From assembly GCF_001514535.1 (NCBI RefSeq), contig NZ_BCNO01000001.1:938859-1002858 (forward strand): DNA of 64,000 nt, in the 5' to 3' direction. The notes beneath the pieces were generated by a model. That model was given only the letters and a program-made list of their open reading frames with translations, made no database searches and was not told the origin of the DNA. Shown here one piece after another: positions 26,502 through 34,817 of the stretch. The DNA comes from Thermodesulfovibrio aggregans. Lineage in GTDB: Bacteria > Nitrospirota > Thermodesulfovibrionia > Thermodesulfovibrionales > Thermodesulfovibrionaceae. A program made the position numbers and the translations under genes. Each line of letters opens with the position of its first letter. The stretch's first letter is position 1.

Positions 26502-27425
26502 TTATTTTCTTCTTCTGTCAATTGCGTATCTTTTTTCTTTTTGTTTCTTGGCAACAGATTTCATCATAGAAGCAACCTCAGCCATTTCACTGAAATGCTT
26601 AAAAGTTCTAAATTGATTGGAGGTTATTCCAACAGATACTGTCATTATGGGATAAAGATGAGTTTTACCTTCTCTGTCTACTGATTCTATGTAACCTTTT
26701 CTTATGTCTTCTTCGTCATAGAAGTTTATCACAAGATTATCAAATATATTTATTATTTTTTGCGTTGTTTCTTCAATCTTTTCAGGACTCATTATATAGA
26801 CAAAGTCATCACCACCTATGTGTCCTACAAAACTTCCATTTGGCTGTTCACTTCTAATAATATTGAGAATAAGTCTTCCAAGCATCTTTATGACTTGATC
26901 ACCTCTTGAAAATCCGTATTTATCATTGAATGGCTTAAAGTTGTCTAAATCTGCGTATGCCAGAGCAAAAACATCTCCTCTTTGAAGTCTTTTCTGAATT
27001 TCTCTCTGTATAACAAGATTGCCTGGAAGCTTTGTCAGGGGACTTGTTGCTATTACTCTTTCCAGTCTCTCAAAACATAGATTTATTCTCATTGGTAAGT
27101 CTATCTGTAGCTCATTAACTCTCACATAGTCATCAACAATAAAATTCTGCCAGTCTTCAGTGTAAAAATCAGGAGAAACTATTGCTAACACATTCATTGA
27201 CACGAAAAGTGGATCACTTTTTAAATCATTAATAATTGAAACTTCAACAAAAGGATTATTTACTGCCTCTATAAGAACTAAATCGGGAACTTCATCATAT
27301 ATGATATCAAGAGCTTCTCTAATCTCTTCAAAATAGTAAATTTCATAAGAAGAGTCAAGAAGAATTTTCTTTATGACCTTTTTTATTTCGGGACTTTTAA
27401 CAATAACGATAATTTTTTTAGTCAT
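26502..27425 (-). CDS. GGDEF-domain protein with receiver-like N-terminus (GGDDF motif)
   Basis: The N-terminal 120 residues fold-pattern like a CheY receiver (KIIVIVKSPEIKKVIKKIL, then PDLVLIEAV). The acidic residues at the start of a true receiver are missing, so it is probably a pseudo-receiver. The C-terminal part (about 130-300) is a diguanylate cyclase domain: SPLTKLPGN, FALAYADLDNFKPFNDKYGF, and the signature HIGGDDFVYI, with Asp in place of the usual Glu. No RxxD inhibitory site precedes it. Whether it still makes cyclic di-GMP cannot be decided by eye. It is 8 bp overlapped with the HDOD gene, so a shared signalling unit is likely. Confidence 0.85.
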   Translation of the reverse strand: MTKKIIVIVKSPEIKKVIKKILLDSSYEIYYFEEIREALDIIYDEVPDLVLIEAVNNPFVEVSIINDLKSDPLFVSMNVLAIVSPDFYTEDWQNFIVDDYVRVNELQIDLPMRINLCFERLERVIATSPLTKLPGNLVIQREIQKRLQRGDVFALAYADLDNFKPFNDKYGFSRGDQVIKMLGRLILNIIRSEQPNGSFVGHIGGDDFVYIMSPEKIEETTQKIINIFDNLVINFYDEEDIRKGYIESVDREGKTHLYPIMTVSVGITSNQFRTFKHFSEMAEVASMMKSVAKKQKEKRYAIDRRRK

Positions 27426-28254
27426 CAGAAAAGAAAATTTCTCCTGAGGTAGTTATAGGTTCTTCTGCTTCTTTGAATATTTCTGAGATTTCGTCTCCTT
27501 TAAGATTTAAAATTTCCCAGGCAGAAGAATGAACTGAAGGAACAAAAATTTCGCCTGAATATCCAACTCCTCTTGCCAGTGTAAGTATATTTGATAAGTG
27601 GACAACTGCAGTTTCTTTCTGATACTTTTCAGCCAGTTGAGGTCTATGATGATACATTATTGGTTCAACAAGTTTTAAAGGAAAATTCCATTTTTTTGCA
27701 ATAATTCCTCCAACTTCTGCATGAGTTATTCCAAAATGTTGTCTCTCAATTTCATAAAGAAAGCTTTCTTTTTCTTCAACTGAGTTTATTAATTTGAGAT
27801 AATCATCTTTGAATGCCATTATTAAAATTACTTTTCCAATATCATGCAAAAGTCCTGCAATGGATATTTCCTCAGGAGACGGTAACTCTTTTTTAATCGC
27901 CATAATTCTTGCAAATATGGCTGTTGAAAGAGAATGTTCCCACAGTCCTATCATACTTTTTTGCATTATTTCAAAAACTGAAACACCAAGAAGAAGTCCT
28001 TTAACAGCATTCAATCCAAGAATTACCATTGCATGGCTTACAGAGGAGATTCTTCCAGGGAATCCGTAAACAGGAGAGTTAACCATTTTAAGTATTCTTG
28101 CAGTAAGCGTAGGATCAGAGGATACAAAATCAGTTATTTTTTGTAAAGATACTCTGGGGTCTTCTATAACTGATAAAATTTTTTTCAAGATTGGAGGAAT
28201 TGTCGGAAGACTTTCTATTTTTTCAATTCTTCCAAGTACTTCCTGAGCATTCAT
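27418..28254 (-). CDS. HDOD-domain signalling protein
   Basis: A 278-aa protein with an HDOD domain (HD-related output domain). The pattern is ESLPTIPPILKKILSVIEDP (about 13-32) followed by SDPTLTARILKMVNSPVYGF (about 44-63). Then come the central ISSVSHAMVILGLNAVKGLLL and an HD-like GLLHDIGKVILIMAF. The later LVEPIMYHHRPQLAEK segment resembles HD-domain sequences. HDOD proteins act in signal transduction, often with cyclic di-GMP or chemotaxis components, usually without catalysis. Flanking genes overlap (4 bp and 8 bp), and both neighbours are signalling-type proteins. Confidence 0.85.
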   Translation of the reverse strand: MNAQEVLGRIEKIESLPTIPPILKKILSVIEDPRVSLQKITDFVSSDPTLTARILKMVNSPVYGFPGRISSVSHAMVILGLNAVKGLLLGVSVFEIMQKSMIGLWEHSLSTAIFARIMAIKKELPSPEEISIAGLLHDIGKVILIMAFKDDYLKLINSVEEKESFLYEIERQHFGITHAEVGGIIAKKWNFPLKLVEPIMYHHRPQLAEKYQKETAVVHLSNILTLARGVGYSGEIFVPSVHSSAWEILNLKGDEISEIFKEAEEPITTSGEIFFSDD

Positions 28255-28541
28255 TTATAAAGTTCCTCAATGTGACTTTTCAAAATCGTTTTTATTAGCA
28301 GGGTATGTGAGTCAGTAATTTTTTTAAACCTTTTTTCAATTTCCTCCAAGATCTCTTCCTTTGGTCGCATCTCTTTCTGTCCTTCTACATATAAAAAATC
28401 TATGTTCATCATCAAAAGTTTATCTATTAGAGAATCTGTTAGTTCCTTGCCTGCTGGAACAACAACCATACCTGATTCATTAACTATATCTTTCAAAATT
28501 TTCATCCCTGGTTTTGCCTTATCAACTGGAATTTTTATCAT
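28251..28541 (-). CDS. Small protein resembling the N-terminal domain of HD-GYP proteins
   Basis: A 96-aa protein beginning IKIPVDKAKPGMKILKDIV, then VVVPAGKELTDSLIDKLLMM and IDFLYVEGQ. This closely follows the pattern of the domain often found before HD-GYP phosphodiesterases (a V/L-x-P-G-M-x-L-x-x-D, then a P-A-G-x-x-L-T stretch). Here it stands alone, without the HD-GYP domain. The C-terminal third is a charged helix. It is the first of three overlapping genes with HDOD and GGDEF products and lies 17 bp after aspS. A regulatory or adaptor role is inferred from context only. Confidence 0.65.
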   Translation of the reverse strand: MIKIPVDKAKPGMKILKDIVNESGMVVVPAGKELTDSLIDKLLMMNIDFLYVEGQKEMRPKEEILEEIEKRFKKITDSHTLLIKTILKSHIEELYK

Positions 28542-28558
28542 CTTGTTTAAATTATACC

Positions 28559-30343
28559 TTAAATATCAAGTTTTATGTGTAATTCCTTCAACTGCTTTAA
28601 ATCAACCTCTGAAGGAGCTTCACTCAATGGACAGAATGCTTTTTGCGTTTTTGGAAATGCTATAACATCTCTTAGAGAATTCGCTCCTGTCATTAGCATA
28701 ACAAGTCTATCAAGACCTAAAGCTATTCCTCCATGAGGAGGAGCTCCATAACAGAGAGCTTCCACAAAAAATCCGAATCTTTTTTTGACTTCTTCTTCTG
28801 AAATACCAAGTATTTTAAATATTTGTTCCTGAAGCTCTGACCTGTGAATTCTAATACTTCCTCCACCAAGCTCATAACCATTAAGAACAATATCATAAGC
28901 CTTTGCTTTTATATTCTGCACAGGGCTTTGAGGATCTCTGAAAGCCTCTTCGGGCATTCCCAGTAGTTTCTCTATATCCTCATCCTTAGGAGATGTAAAA
29001 GGATGATGCATGCTTACAAATCTTTTTTCTTCTTCATCCCATTCAAATAAAGGAAAATCAGTAATCCATACAAAACTAAAACCTTCTCTTTTTATTCCTG
29101 CCTTTTCAGCAATTTCAAGTCTCAGTCTTCCAAGAACTTCATTGGCTACAGATTTTTTATCGGCGACAAAAAGAAGCATGTCTCCATCTTCAGCTTCTGT
29201 TATCTTAGCAATCTCTTTAATAACTTGTTCCGGGAAAAATTTTACAATTGGAGATTCAAATCCATTTTTAACTTTTATCCATGCAAGTCCCTTTGCACCA
29301 AAAGATTGAGCTAAAGCTACGAGTTTGTCTATCTCGCTCCGTGTAAGTGATGCAAAACCTTTACCACATATAGTTTTTACAACGCCACCCTTTTCAATTG
29401 TGTCAAGAAAGACTTTGAATTGACTGTTTTTAACAATTTCAGTAACATCATGAATCTCGAGTCCAAATCTTAAATCAGGTTTATCTGAGCCATATTTATT
29501 CATTGCTTCTTCATAAGTAAGTCTCTTGAATGGTATCTCAATATCAATGGAAAGAACCTCATTGAAACACTTAAAAAGCATTTCTTCAACAAGGGTTAAA
29601 ATATCTTCTATTGTAACAAAGGACATCTCAAGGTCAATCTGAGTAAACTCTGGCTGACGATCTGCTCTTAAGTCTTCATCTCTAAAGCAACGGACAATCT
29701 GAAAGTATCTATCAAATCCTGACATCATAAGAATCTGTTTGAATAGCTGAGGAGACTGAGGAAGAGCATAAAATGTTCCTGGATTGAGTCTGCTTGGAAC
29801 AAGAAAATCCCTCGCACCCTCTGGTGTAGATTTTGTAAGCATAGGAGTTTCTATTTCAAGAAATCCTTTTGAATCAAGAAAATTTCTTACTGACATAGTT
29901 ACTCTATGTCTTATAAAGAAGTTTCGCTGCATTTCTGCTCTTCGAAGGTCAAGATAACGATATTTTAATCTTAATAACTCAGCAGTCTCATCAGCCTCAT
30001 CAAGTTGAAATGGTAAAGACTTTGAAGTAGATAAAATTTCAAGTTCTGATACCCAGAGTTCTACATTACCTGTAATAAGTGCTGGATTTTCAGTACCTTC
30101 AGGTCTTCTTTTAAGAATCCCTTTTACAGAGATTACATATTCTGTTCTTAAACTGTGAGCTTTTTTATGGATTTCTGTTGACATTTCAGGAGTAAAAACT
30201 ATTTGAATAATTCCTGTTCTGTCTCTTAGATCAACAAAAATTAGACCTCCATGGTCTCTTCTACGAAAAACCCATCCGCAGAGTCTTAACTCTTTACCAA
30301 TTTCTTCTTCTTTAACTTCTGCACAATATTTATCTCTAAACAT
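28559..30343 (-). CDS. aspS: Aspartyl-tRNA synthetase (aspartate/asparagine type probable)
   Basis: Class II synthetase charging tRNA-Asp, and tRNA-Asn as well in non-discriminating forms. The 594-aa protein has the N-terminal OB domain ([27 protein letters not shown]), then motif 1 near [20 protein letters not shown] and motif 2 near [20 protein letters not shown]. The bacterial GAD insertion domain (about 290-420) follows, and motif 3 is in [14 protein letters not shown] chose ATG 30343 because AGGAGG lies 4 nt upstream and the protein then begins [10 protein letters not shown] longer reading to 30397 would add 18 non-conserved residues. A signalling cassette follows after 17 bp. Confidence 0.95.
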   Translation of the reverse strand: MFRDKYCAEVKEEEIGKELRLCGWVFRRRDHGGLIFVDLRDRTGIIQIVFTPEMSTEIHKKAHSLRTEYVISVKGILKRRPEGTENPALITGNVELWVSELEILSTSKSLPFQLDEADETAELLRLKYRYLDLRRAEMQRNFFIRHRVTMSVRNFLDSKGFLEIETPMLTKSTPEGARDFLVPSRLNPGTFYALPQSPQLFKQILMMSGFDRYFQIVRCFRDEDLRADRQPEFTQIDLEMSFVTIEDILTLVEEMLFKCFNEVLSIDIEIPFKRLTYEEAMNKYGSDKPDLRFGLEIHDVTEIVKNSQFKVFLDTIEKGGVVKTICGKGFASLTRSEIDKLVALAQSFGAKGLAWIKVKNGFESPIVKFFPEQVIKEIAKITEAEDGDMLLFVADKKSVANEVLGRLRLEIAEKAGIKREGFSFVWITDFPLFEWDEEEKRFVSMHHPFTSPKDEDIEKLLGMPEEAFRDPQSPVQNIKAKAYDIVLNGYELGGGSIRIHRSELQEQIFKILGISEEEVKKRFGFFVEALCYGAPPHGGIALGLDRLVMLMTGANSLRDVIAFPKTQKAFCPLSEAPSEVDLKQLKELHIKLDI

Positions 30344-30376
30344 TTTTCCTCCTGCTAATAGATTTAACAAATTTTT

Positions 30377-30405
30377 ATTATAGCAGAATAAATTCATCCA
30401 GTGAA
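30377..30405 (-). promoter_or_regulatory. Predicted aspS promoter
   Basis: On the minus strand a -35 TTCACT (30400-30405) and a perfect -10 TATAAT (30377-30382) are 17 bp apart, upstream of the aspS ATG at 30343. The predicted transcript begins near 30370, giving a leader of about 27 nt with the AGGAGG site. Confidence 0.6.
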
Positions 30406-30458
30406 AATAGTAGTCTCGTTTAAAAGCCCTTAAAAAATTAGTAGCTCTTGAAATACAC

Positions 30459-30464
30459 TATAAC
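30459..30464 (+). promoter_or_regulatory. Possible -10 element of the reverse gyrase gene
   Basis: TATAAC lies 22 bp before the ATG at 30487, in the 143-bp divergent gap with aspS. No convincing -35 is present. If it is used, transcription begins near 30471, downstream of the alternative TTG start at 30448, which favours the ATG start. Confidence 0.35.
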
Positions 30465-30486
30465 AAGAGGCGATAATAAGAACTAT

Positions 30487-33400
30487 ATGATTTTAAGTCT
30501 ATTTAAAGGCTTATGCCCTAACTGTGGTGGAGAGATAGCTTCTCAAAGACTGGATAAAGGACTTCCCTGTGAAAAGTGCCTTCCAAATGAAGAAGATGAC
30601 CCCTGTAGTTTTATAAAATCTGGAAATTATAAAGAAGTTTGCCTTGTTAAAGAATATGTCCAAAAATGGGAAAAAAATTTTGAAAAATACGTAAAATCAA
30701 AACCATGGAGTCTTCAAAAAACTTGGGCAAAAAGAGTTTTTTCTGGCGTTTCCTTTGCTTTGTTAGCTCCCACAGGAGTTGGTAAGACCTCGTTTGGAAT
30801 CTCTATGGCATCATATCTTGCAAAATTGAATAAAAAATCATACATTATTGTGCCTACAAAACTTTTAGTTGAACAGGTTTCAGAGCGTTTAAAAAATTTT
30901 GGACTTAAAGATGAAATTCTTGGTTTTGTCGAAACTAATGAAAAGCTTAAGGAAAGATTGAAAAAAGGAGATTTTCAAGTTCTTGTTACAACCTCAATGT
31001 TTCTTTACAAAAATCAGGAAATAATTCCACCAGACTTTAGTTTTATTTTTGTTGATGATGTGGATTCCTTTTTAAAAACAGCAAAAAATGTTGACAAAGT
31101 TTTGTATTTACTTGGATTTTCTTCATCTGAAATTAAAAAAGCTCTTGAAGTTATTGCTCTTAAGGCAAAGGTAAAGAAAACTGATGCTGATTGGGAAAAA
31201 ATAAATGAAATTCAAAAGGAACTATATAGTTTAAGAAATACCAAAAAAGGCGTGCTTGTAGTATCTTCTGCTACAAGTCAACCCCGTTCAAACAGAATAA
31301 AAATTTTTCGTGAATTGTTAGGATTTGAAGTAGGAACTCCAACATTTTATTTAAGAAATGTGATTGATACTTTTACTGAAAAAGGTTCATTAGTGGGGTG
31401 GATTAAAAGACTTGGTAAAGGAGGTTTAATTTTTATCTCGTCAGATAAAGGAAAAGAAAAAATAGATGAAATCATAAAAGAACTCAAGAAAAACGGAATA
31501 GAAGCAGTATCATATGAAAATTTAAATGATAGAGCAATATCTAATTTTGAAAAAGGTAGGATAGATGTTTTAGTAGGGATAGCCTCCTATAAAAATCCTT
31601 TAGCTCGTGGATTTGACATGCCTCAAGTTGTAAGATATGCAATCTTTTATGGAGTTCCAAAAATTGTTATTTCTTTAAAATTTGAGTCAAACTTGAGTCA
31701 TCTTCTTTGGGCAGTTTCTTCAATTCGTTCTTTTATCGTTAAAAAAATGCCAAAGTACACACAAAAAATAAATAGTTGGATTAATCAATTAAGAAAATTT
31801 CAGTATTTAGCAGAAGATTTTATAAATTTAAAACCCTCTCTCAAGCAGACAATAGACAATTTAAGAGAACAAATAGGTGATTTTTTCTCATCAAAAGAAG
31901 TTCTGGATTTATTGAATTCTTCTGATGAAATAACTTTAAGATTTACAGAAGAAGGCTATATGATGGTGGTATCGGATGCTACAGGGTATCTTCAGGCAAG
32001 TGGAAGAGTTTCAAGGATGTACGCTGGTGGAATAACAAAGGGGCTTTCTTTAGTTTTAGTGGATGATACAGCTACATTTAAGCATCTTCTACGAAAGGTA
32101 AAATGGTTCAGCGATGAAATAAAGTTTTTGCCTGTAGAAGAGATTGATCTGAGCAGTGTTTTAAAAGAAATAGATGAAGATAGAGCAAAAATTAAAGAAT
32201 TTTTAATGACAAGAAAGCCTCAGGATAGTAAAGATCCCCTGAAACCGGTGTTAGTTATTGTAGAGTCTCCGAATAAAGCAAAAACTATTGCAAACTTTTT
32301 TGGAAAGCCTGTAAGAAGGAAAATTTTTGACCACGATCTTTTTGAAACCTCAATTGAAGATAGATACATAATAATAACATCCTCTTATGGACACATCCTT
32401 GATTTAGTAAAGAATGAAGCTTTTTATGGAGTAGTAGTTAATGAAAGCATTATACCTATATATAAAAGCATTGAAGGTAAAGAATCAATAATCGAAAGCT
32501 TAAGAAAGGTTTCTTTAGAGGCAGAACAGGTTCTTATTGCTACAGATCCAGATACAGAAGGAGAGAAAATCGGCTGGGATATTAATGAGATTTTAAAACC
32601 TTATGTTAAAGATATAAAAAGGATGGAATTTCACGAAGTTACTAAAAAAGCAGTAATTAAAGCATTAAAAGAGCCAAGAGATTTTGATTTTAATCTTATT
32701 AGAGCACAGATTGTAAGAAGAATTGCTGACAGATGGGTTGGTTTTGAGTTTTCTCAGTTACTTCAAAAAAATTTTGGCAAACAGACTCTTTCAGCTGGAA
32801 GAGTTCAGACTCCTGTTTTAGGCTGGATAATTGAAAGACAAAAAGAACACACGCAAAAAATTTACAAAGTTTCATTTTTCATAGAAGAGAATAACAAAAA
32901 ATTGCGATTAAATTTTGAATTCGAAGACAAACAGGAAGCTATGAAATTTTTTACTGATTTAAAAGAAGTTCAGCTTGAAGTTATTTCAACCTCAGAAAAG
33001 ATAGAAATGCCTCCACCTCCTTATAGGACTGATACAATGCTTAAAGATGCTGGAGATTTTTACAGATTTTCTTTACCAAAAACAATGGAGCTTGCTCAAA
33101 CTCTTTTTGAACTCGGATTCATAACTTATCATAGAACTGATTCCCAAAGAGTTTCCGATGCTGGAATTAATGTGGCAAGAGATTTTATAAAAGAGGAGTT
33201 TGGTCTGGAATACTTTTCCCCACGAATTTGGTCTGAAGGAGGTGCCCATGAGTGCATAAGACCTACAAAAGCAATTGAACCAGAAGAATTAAACTCTATG
33301 CTTATAACTGGCCAGATTGAAGGATTAAGTAAAGAGCATCTCCTTCTTTATGAAATGATTTTTAGAAGATTTATCGCAAGTCAGATGAAACCAGTTAAAA

Positions 33401-33891
33401 CTAAAAATGTTGAGATAGTTATTAAAGCATTAAATAGAGAACAGAAGATAAATTTGCGGACAGAGATATTTGAAGAAGGTTGGAACAAGATATTAAATAT
33501 TGAAACTTATCCAGAACTGCAGGGCATTTTTGATGTATCAAAAACAAAACAGTTCAGGCAGCAACCAAAGGTTTATCTTTATACTCATAGTGAGCTTGTT
33601 GCAAAAATGAAGGAAAAGGGAATTGGAAGACCTTCAACCTATGCCAGCATTGTTGAAAAACTTCTTGAGAGAAAATATATCATTGAATCAAAAGGTTTTT
33701 TAATTCCAACAGAACTTGGTAAAGCTGTATATTTCTATTTAAGTAACAGAGAAGAGATAAAAAACTTTCTTTCAGAAGAGTTTACAGAACAACTTGAATT
33801 ATTTATGGATAAAATTGAAGAAGGTGTTCTTGATTATGAAAAAGTGCTTTTTGATTTGTATGAGGAAATTTTAAAAACGAGAAAGCAGTAA
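30487..33891 (+). CDS. rgy: Reverse gyrase
   Basis: Introduces positive supercoils into DNA; a hallmark of thermophiles. The 1134-aa chain starts with a zinc finger (Cys10, Cys13, Cys28, Cys31). Next is a helicase-like domain: Walker A APTGVGKT at 94-101, the reverse-gyrase variant of Walker B VDDVDSFL, and an arginine-finger region ending in QASGRVSRM. A topoisomerase IA module follows, with TOPRIM VIVESPNKAK (Glu593), DPDTEGEK (687-694), SAGRVQTPVLGWI and catalytic Tyr881 in ITYHRTDSQRVS. The second zinc finger usual between the TOPRIM start and DPDTEGEK is missing: that stretch contains no cysteine. The start at 30487 fits the family; a TTG at 30448 would add 13 residues. The 3' end overlaps the convergent hydrogenase protease gene by 21 bp. 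Confidence 0.95.
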   Translation: MILSLFKGLCPNCGGEIASQRLDKGLPCEKCLPNEEDDPCSFIKSGNYKEVCLVKEYVQKWEKNFEKYVKSKPWSLQKTWAKRVFSGVSFALLAPTGVGKTSFGISMASYLAKLNKKSYIIVPTKLLVEQVSERLKNFGLKDEILGFVETNEKLKERLKKGDFQVLVTTSMFLYKNQEIIPPDFSFIFVDDVDSFLKTAKNVDKVLYLLGFSSSEIKKALEVIALKAKVKKTDADWEKINEIQKELYSLRNTKKGVLVVSSATSQPRSNRIKIFRELLGFEVGTPTFYLRNVIDTFTEKGSLVGWIKRLGKGGLIFISSDKGKEKIDEIIKELKKNGIEAVSYENLNDRAISNFEKGRIDVLVGIASYKNPLARGFDMPQVVRYAIFYGVPKIVISLKFESNLSHLLWAVSSIRSFIVKKMPKYTQKINSWINQLRKFQYLAEDFINLKPSLKQTIDNLREQIGDFFSSKEVLDLLNSSDEITLRFTEEGYMMVVSDATGYLQASGRVSRMYAGGITKGLSLVLVDDTATFKHLLRKVKWFSDEIKFLPVEEIDLSSVLKEIDEDRAKIKEFLMTRKPQDSKDPLKPVLVIVESPNKAKTIANFFGKPVRRKIFDHDLFETSIEDRYIIITSSYGHILDLVKNEAFYGVVVNESIIPIYKSIEGKESIIESLRKVSLEAEQVLIATDPDTEGEKIGWDINEILKPYVKDIKRMEFHEVTKKAVIKALKEPRDFDFNLIRAQIVRRIADRWVGFEFSQLLQKNFGKQTLSAGRVQTPVLGWIIERQKEHTQKIYKVSFFIEENNKKLRLNFEFEDKQEAMKFFTDLKEVQLEVISTSEKIEMPPPPYRTDTMLKDAGDFYRFSLPKTMELAQTLFELGFITYHRTDSQRVSDAGINVARDFIKEEFGLEYFSPRIWSEGGAHECIRPTKAIEPEELNSMLITGQIEGLSKEHLLLYEMIFRRFIASQMKPVKTKNVEIVIKALNREQKINLRTEIFEEGWNKILNIETYPELQGIFDVSKTKQFRQQPKVYLYTHSELVAKMKEKGIGRPSTYASIVEKLLERKYIIESKGFLIPTELGKAVYFYLSNREEIKNFLSEEFTEQLELFMDKIEEGVLDYEKVLFDLYEEILKTRKQ

Positions 33892-34359
33892 AGCTTTAAT
33901 CAGAATATTTTTTAAAGTTTCTGCAACATCTAAAATTTTTTCACTCATCCTATTTCCAAAATCTGTGTTTTCAGGCTGAATACCAATTATTAAGATTTCA
34001 GTTTTAATTCTTGATTTTATATAATCAATGCACATTTTAAGATTTGTCTGGTGGGTTGATATTCCTGTATGATACAAATCTTTCTTTTCTAAAAAAACTA
34101 CAGACCCTGGCTCATGATTCATATGTAAAGCATCAATAAAAATAACAGTATCTGGTTTATGATGAACTATTTTTTCAATAAATCTTTCAGGTTGATCTTC
34201 GCAGTCAACTAAAATTGCATCTATTTTTTCATTGCTTAATTTTTTTACAATGTATGAACCGACAGCATCGTCTGCTCTCAAGGAATTTCCTATTCCTGCT
34301 ATTAAAACTCTTCCCTTAATTTTACTTAAAAATTCATTCAACTCCAATTTGTTCTGCAA
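33871..34359 (-). CDS. [NiFe] hydrogenase maturation protease (HycI/HybD family)
   Basis: Endopeptidase that removes the C-terminal tail of the large subunit after nickel is inserted. The 162-aa protein shows VLIAGIGNSLRADDAVGSYI with the metal-ligand acidic residue, FIDALHMNHEPG with the second Asp, and ISTHQTNLKM with the ligand His. These are the three nickel-sensing positions of the family. It is the last gene of the hydrogenase operon and overlaps the small-subunit gene by 26 bp. The large subunit encoded at the operon start does carry a removable tail of 22 residues, so substrate and enzyme match. Confidence 0.9.
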   Translation of the reverse strand: MQNKLELNEFLSKIKGRVLIAGIGNSLRADDAVGSYIVKKLSNEKIDAILVDCEDQPERFIEKIVHHKPDTVIFIDALHMNHEPGSVVFLEKKDLYHTGISTHQTNLKMCIDYIKSRIKTEILIIGIQPENTDFGNRMSEKILDVAETLKNILIKALLLSRF

Positions 34360-34804
34360 TAAGGGGTTTTATTTTCTTTTTAGATATTCCGAGAGCTTGA
34401 GCAATTCCGAAGAGAATTGCTTCTGGACGAGGTGGGCATCCTGGTATGTATAAGTTAACGGGTATTATTTTATCAACTCCACCAACTACATTGTAGCTGT
34501 CAAACCATATACCACCTGCTGTGGCACAGGAGCCAAGAGCAATAACAATTTTTGGTTCTGGAGTTGCTTCATAAACTGATTTGACAAACTCTACAGTAGG
34601 TCTTGTTACAGGTCCTGAGATAACAAGTGCATCTGCATGACGGGGAGAGCTTACTGCCTTCATACCGAATCTTTCAATATCATAGTAAGGAGTAAGAACA
34701 TCAAGAAGTTCTATATCACAGCCATTACATGCTCCTGTATTAACATGAAATATCCATATTGATTTTTTTAGAGCCTTTTGTGCGAGTTTTTTAAGTAAAG
34801 ACAT
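34334..34804 (-). CDS. Group 4 hydrogenase small subunit (NuoB/HyfI-like)
   Basis: Peripheral electron-transfer subunit that carries the proximal [4Fe-4S] cluster next to the NiFe site. Of its 156 aa, the four expected cluster cysteines are visible in NTGACNGCDIELLDVL, IALGSCATAGGIW and YIPGCPPRPEAILFGI. The N-terminal helix is NuoB-like. The longer reading to 34858 is rejected because AAGGAGG stands 8 nt upstream of ATG 34804. The gene lies 13 bp after the HyfF-like gene and overlaps the maturation protease gene. No long N-terminal Tat signal is present, so this is the cytoplasm-facing group 4 type, not a periplasmic uptake enzyme. Confidence 0.92.
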   Translation of the reverse strand: MSLLKKLAQKALKKSIWIFHVNTGACNGCDIELLDVLTPYYDIERFGMKAVSSPRHADALVISGPVTRPTVEFVKSVYEATPEPKIVIALGSCATAGGIWFDSYNVVGGVDKIIPVNLYIPGCPPRPEAILFGIAQALGISKKKIKPLIAEQIGVE

Positions 34805-34817
34805 CTGAACAACCTCC

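Noticed and set aside
30448-30486. TTG start for reverse gyrase
   Set aside because: It would add 13 residues upstream of the family start, with no ribosome site, and lies before the likely transcription start.
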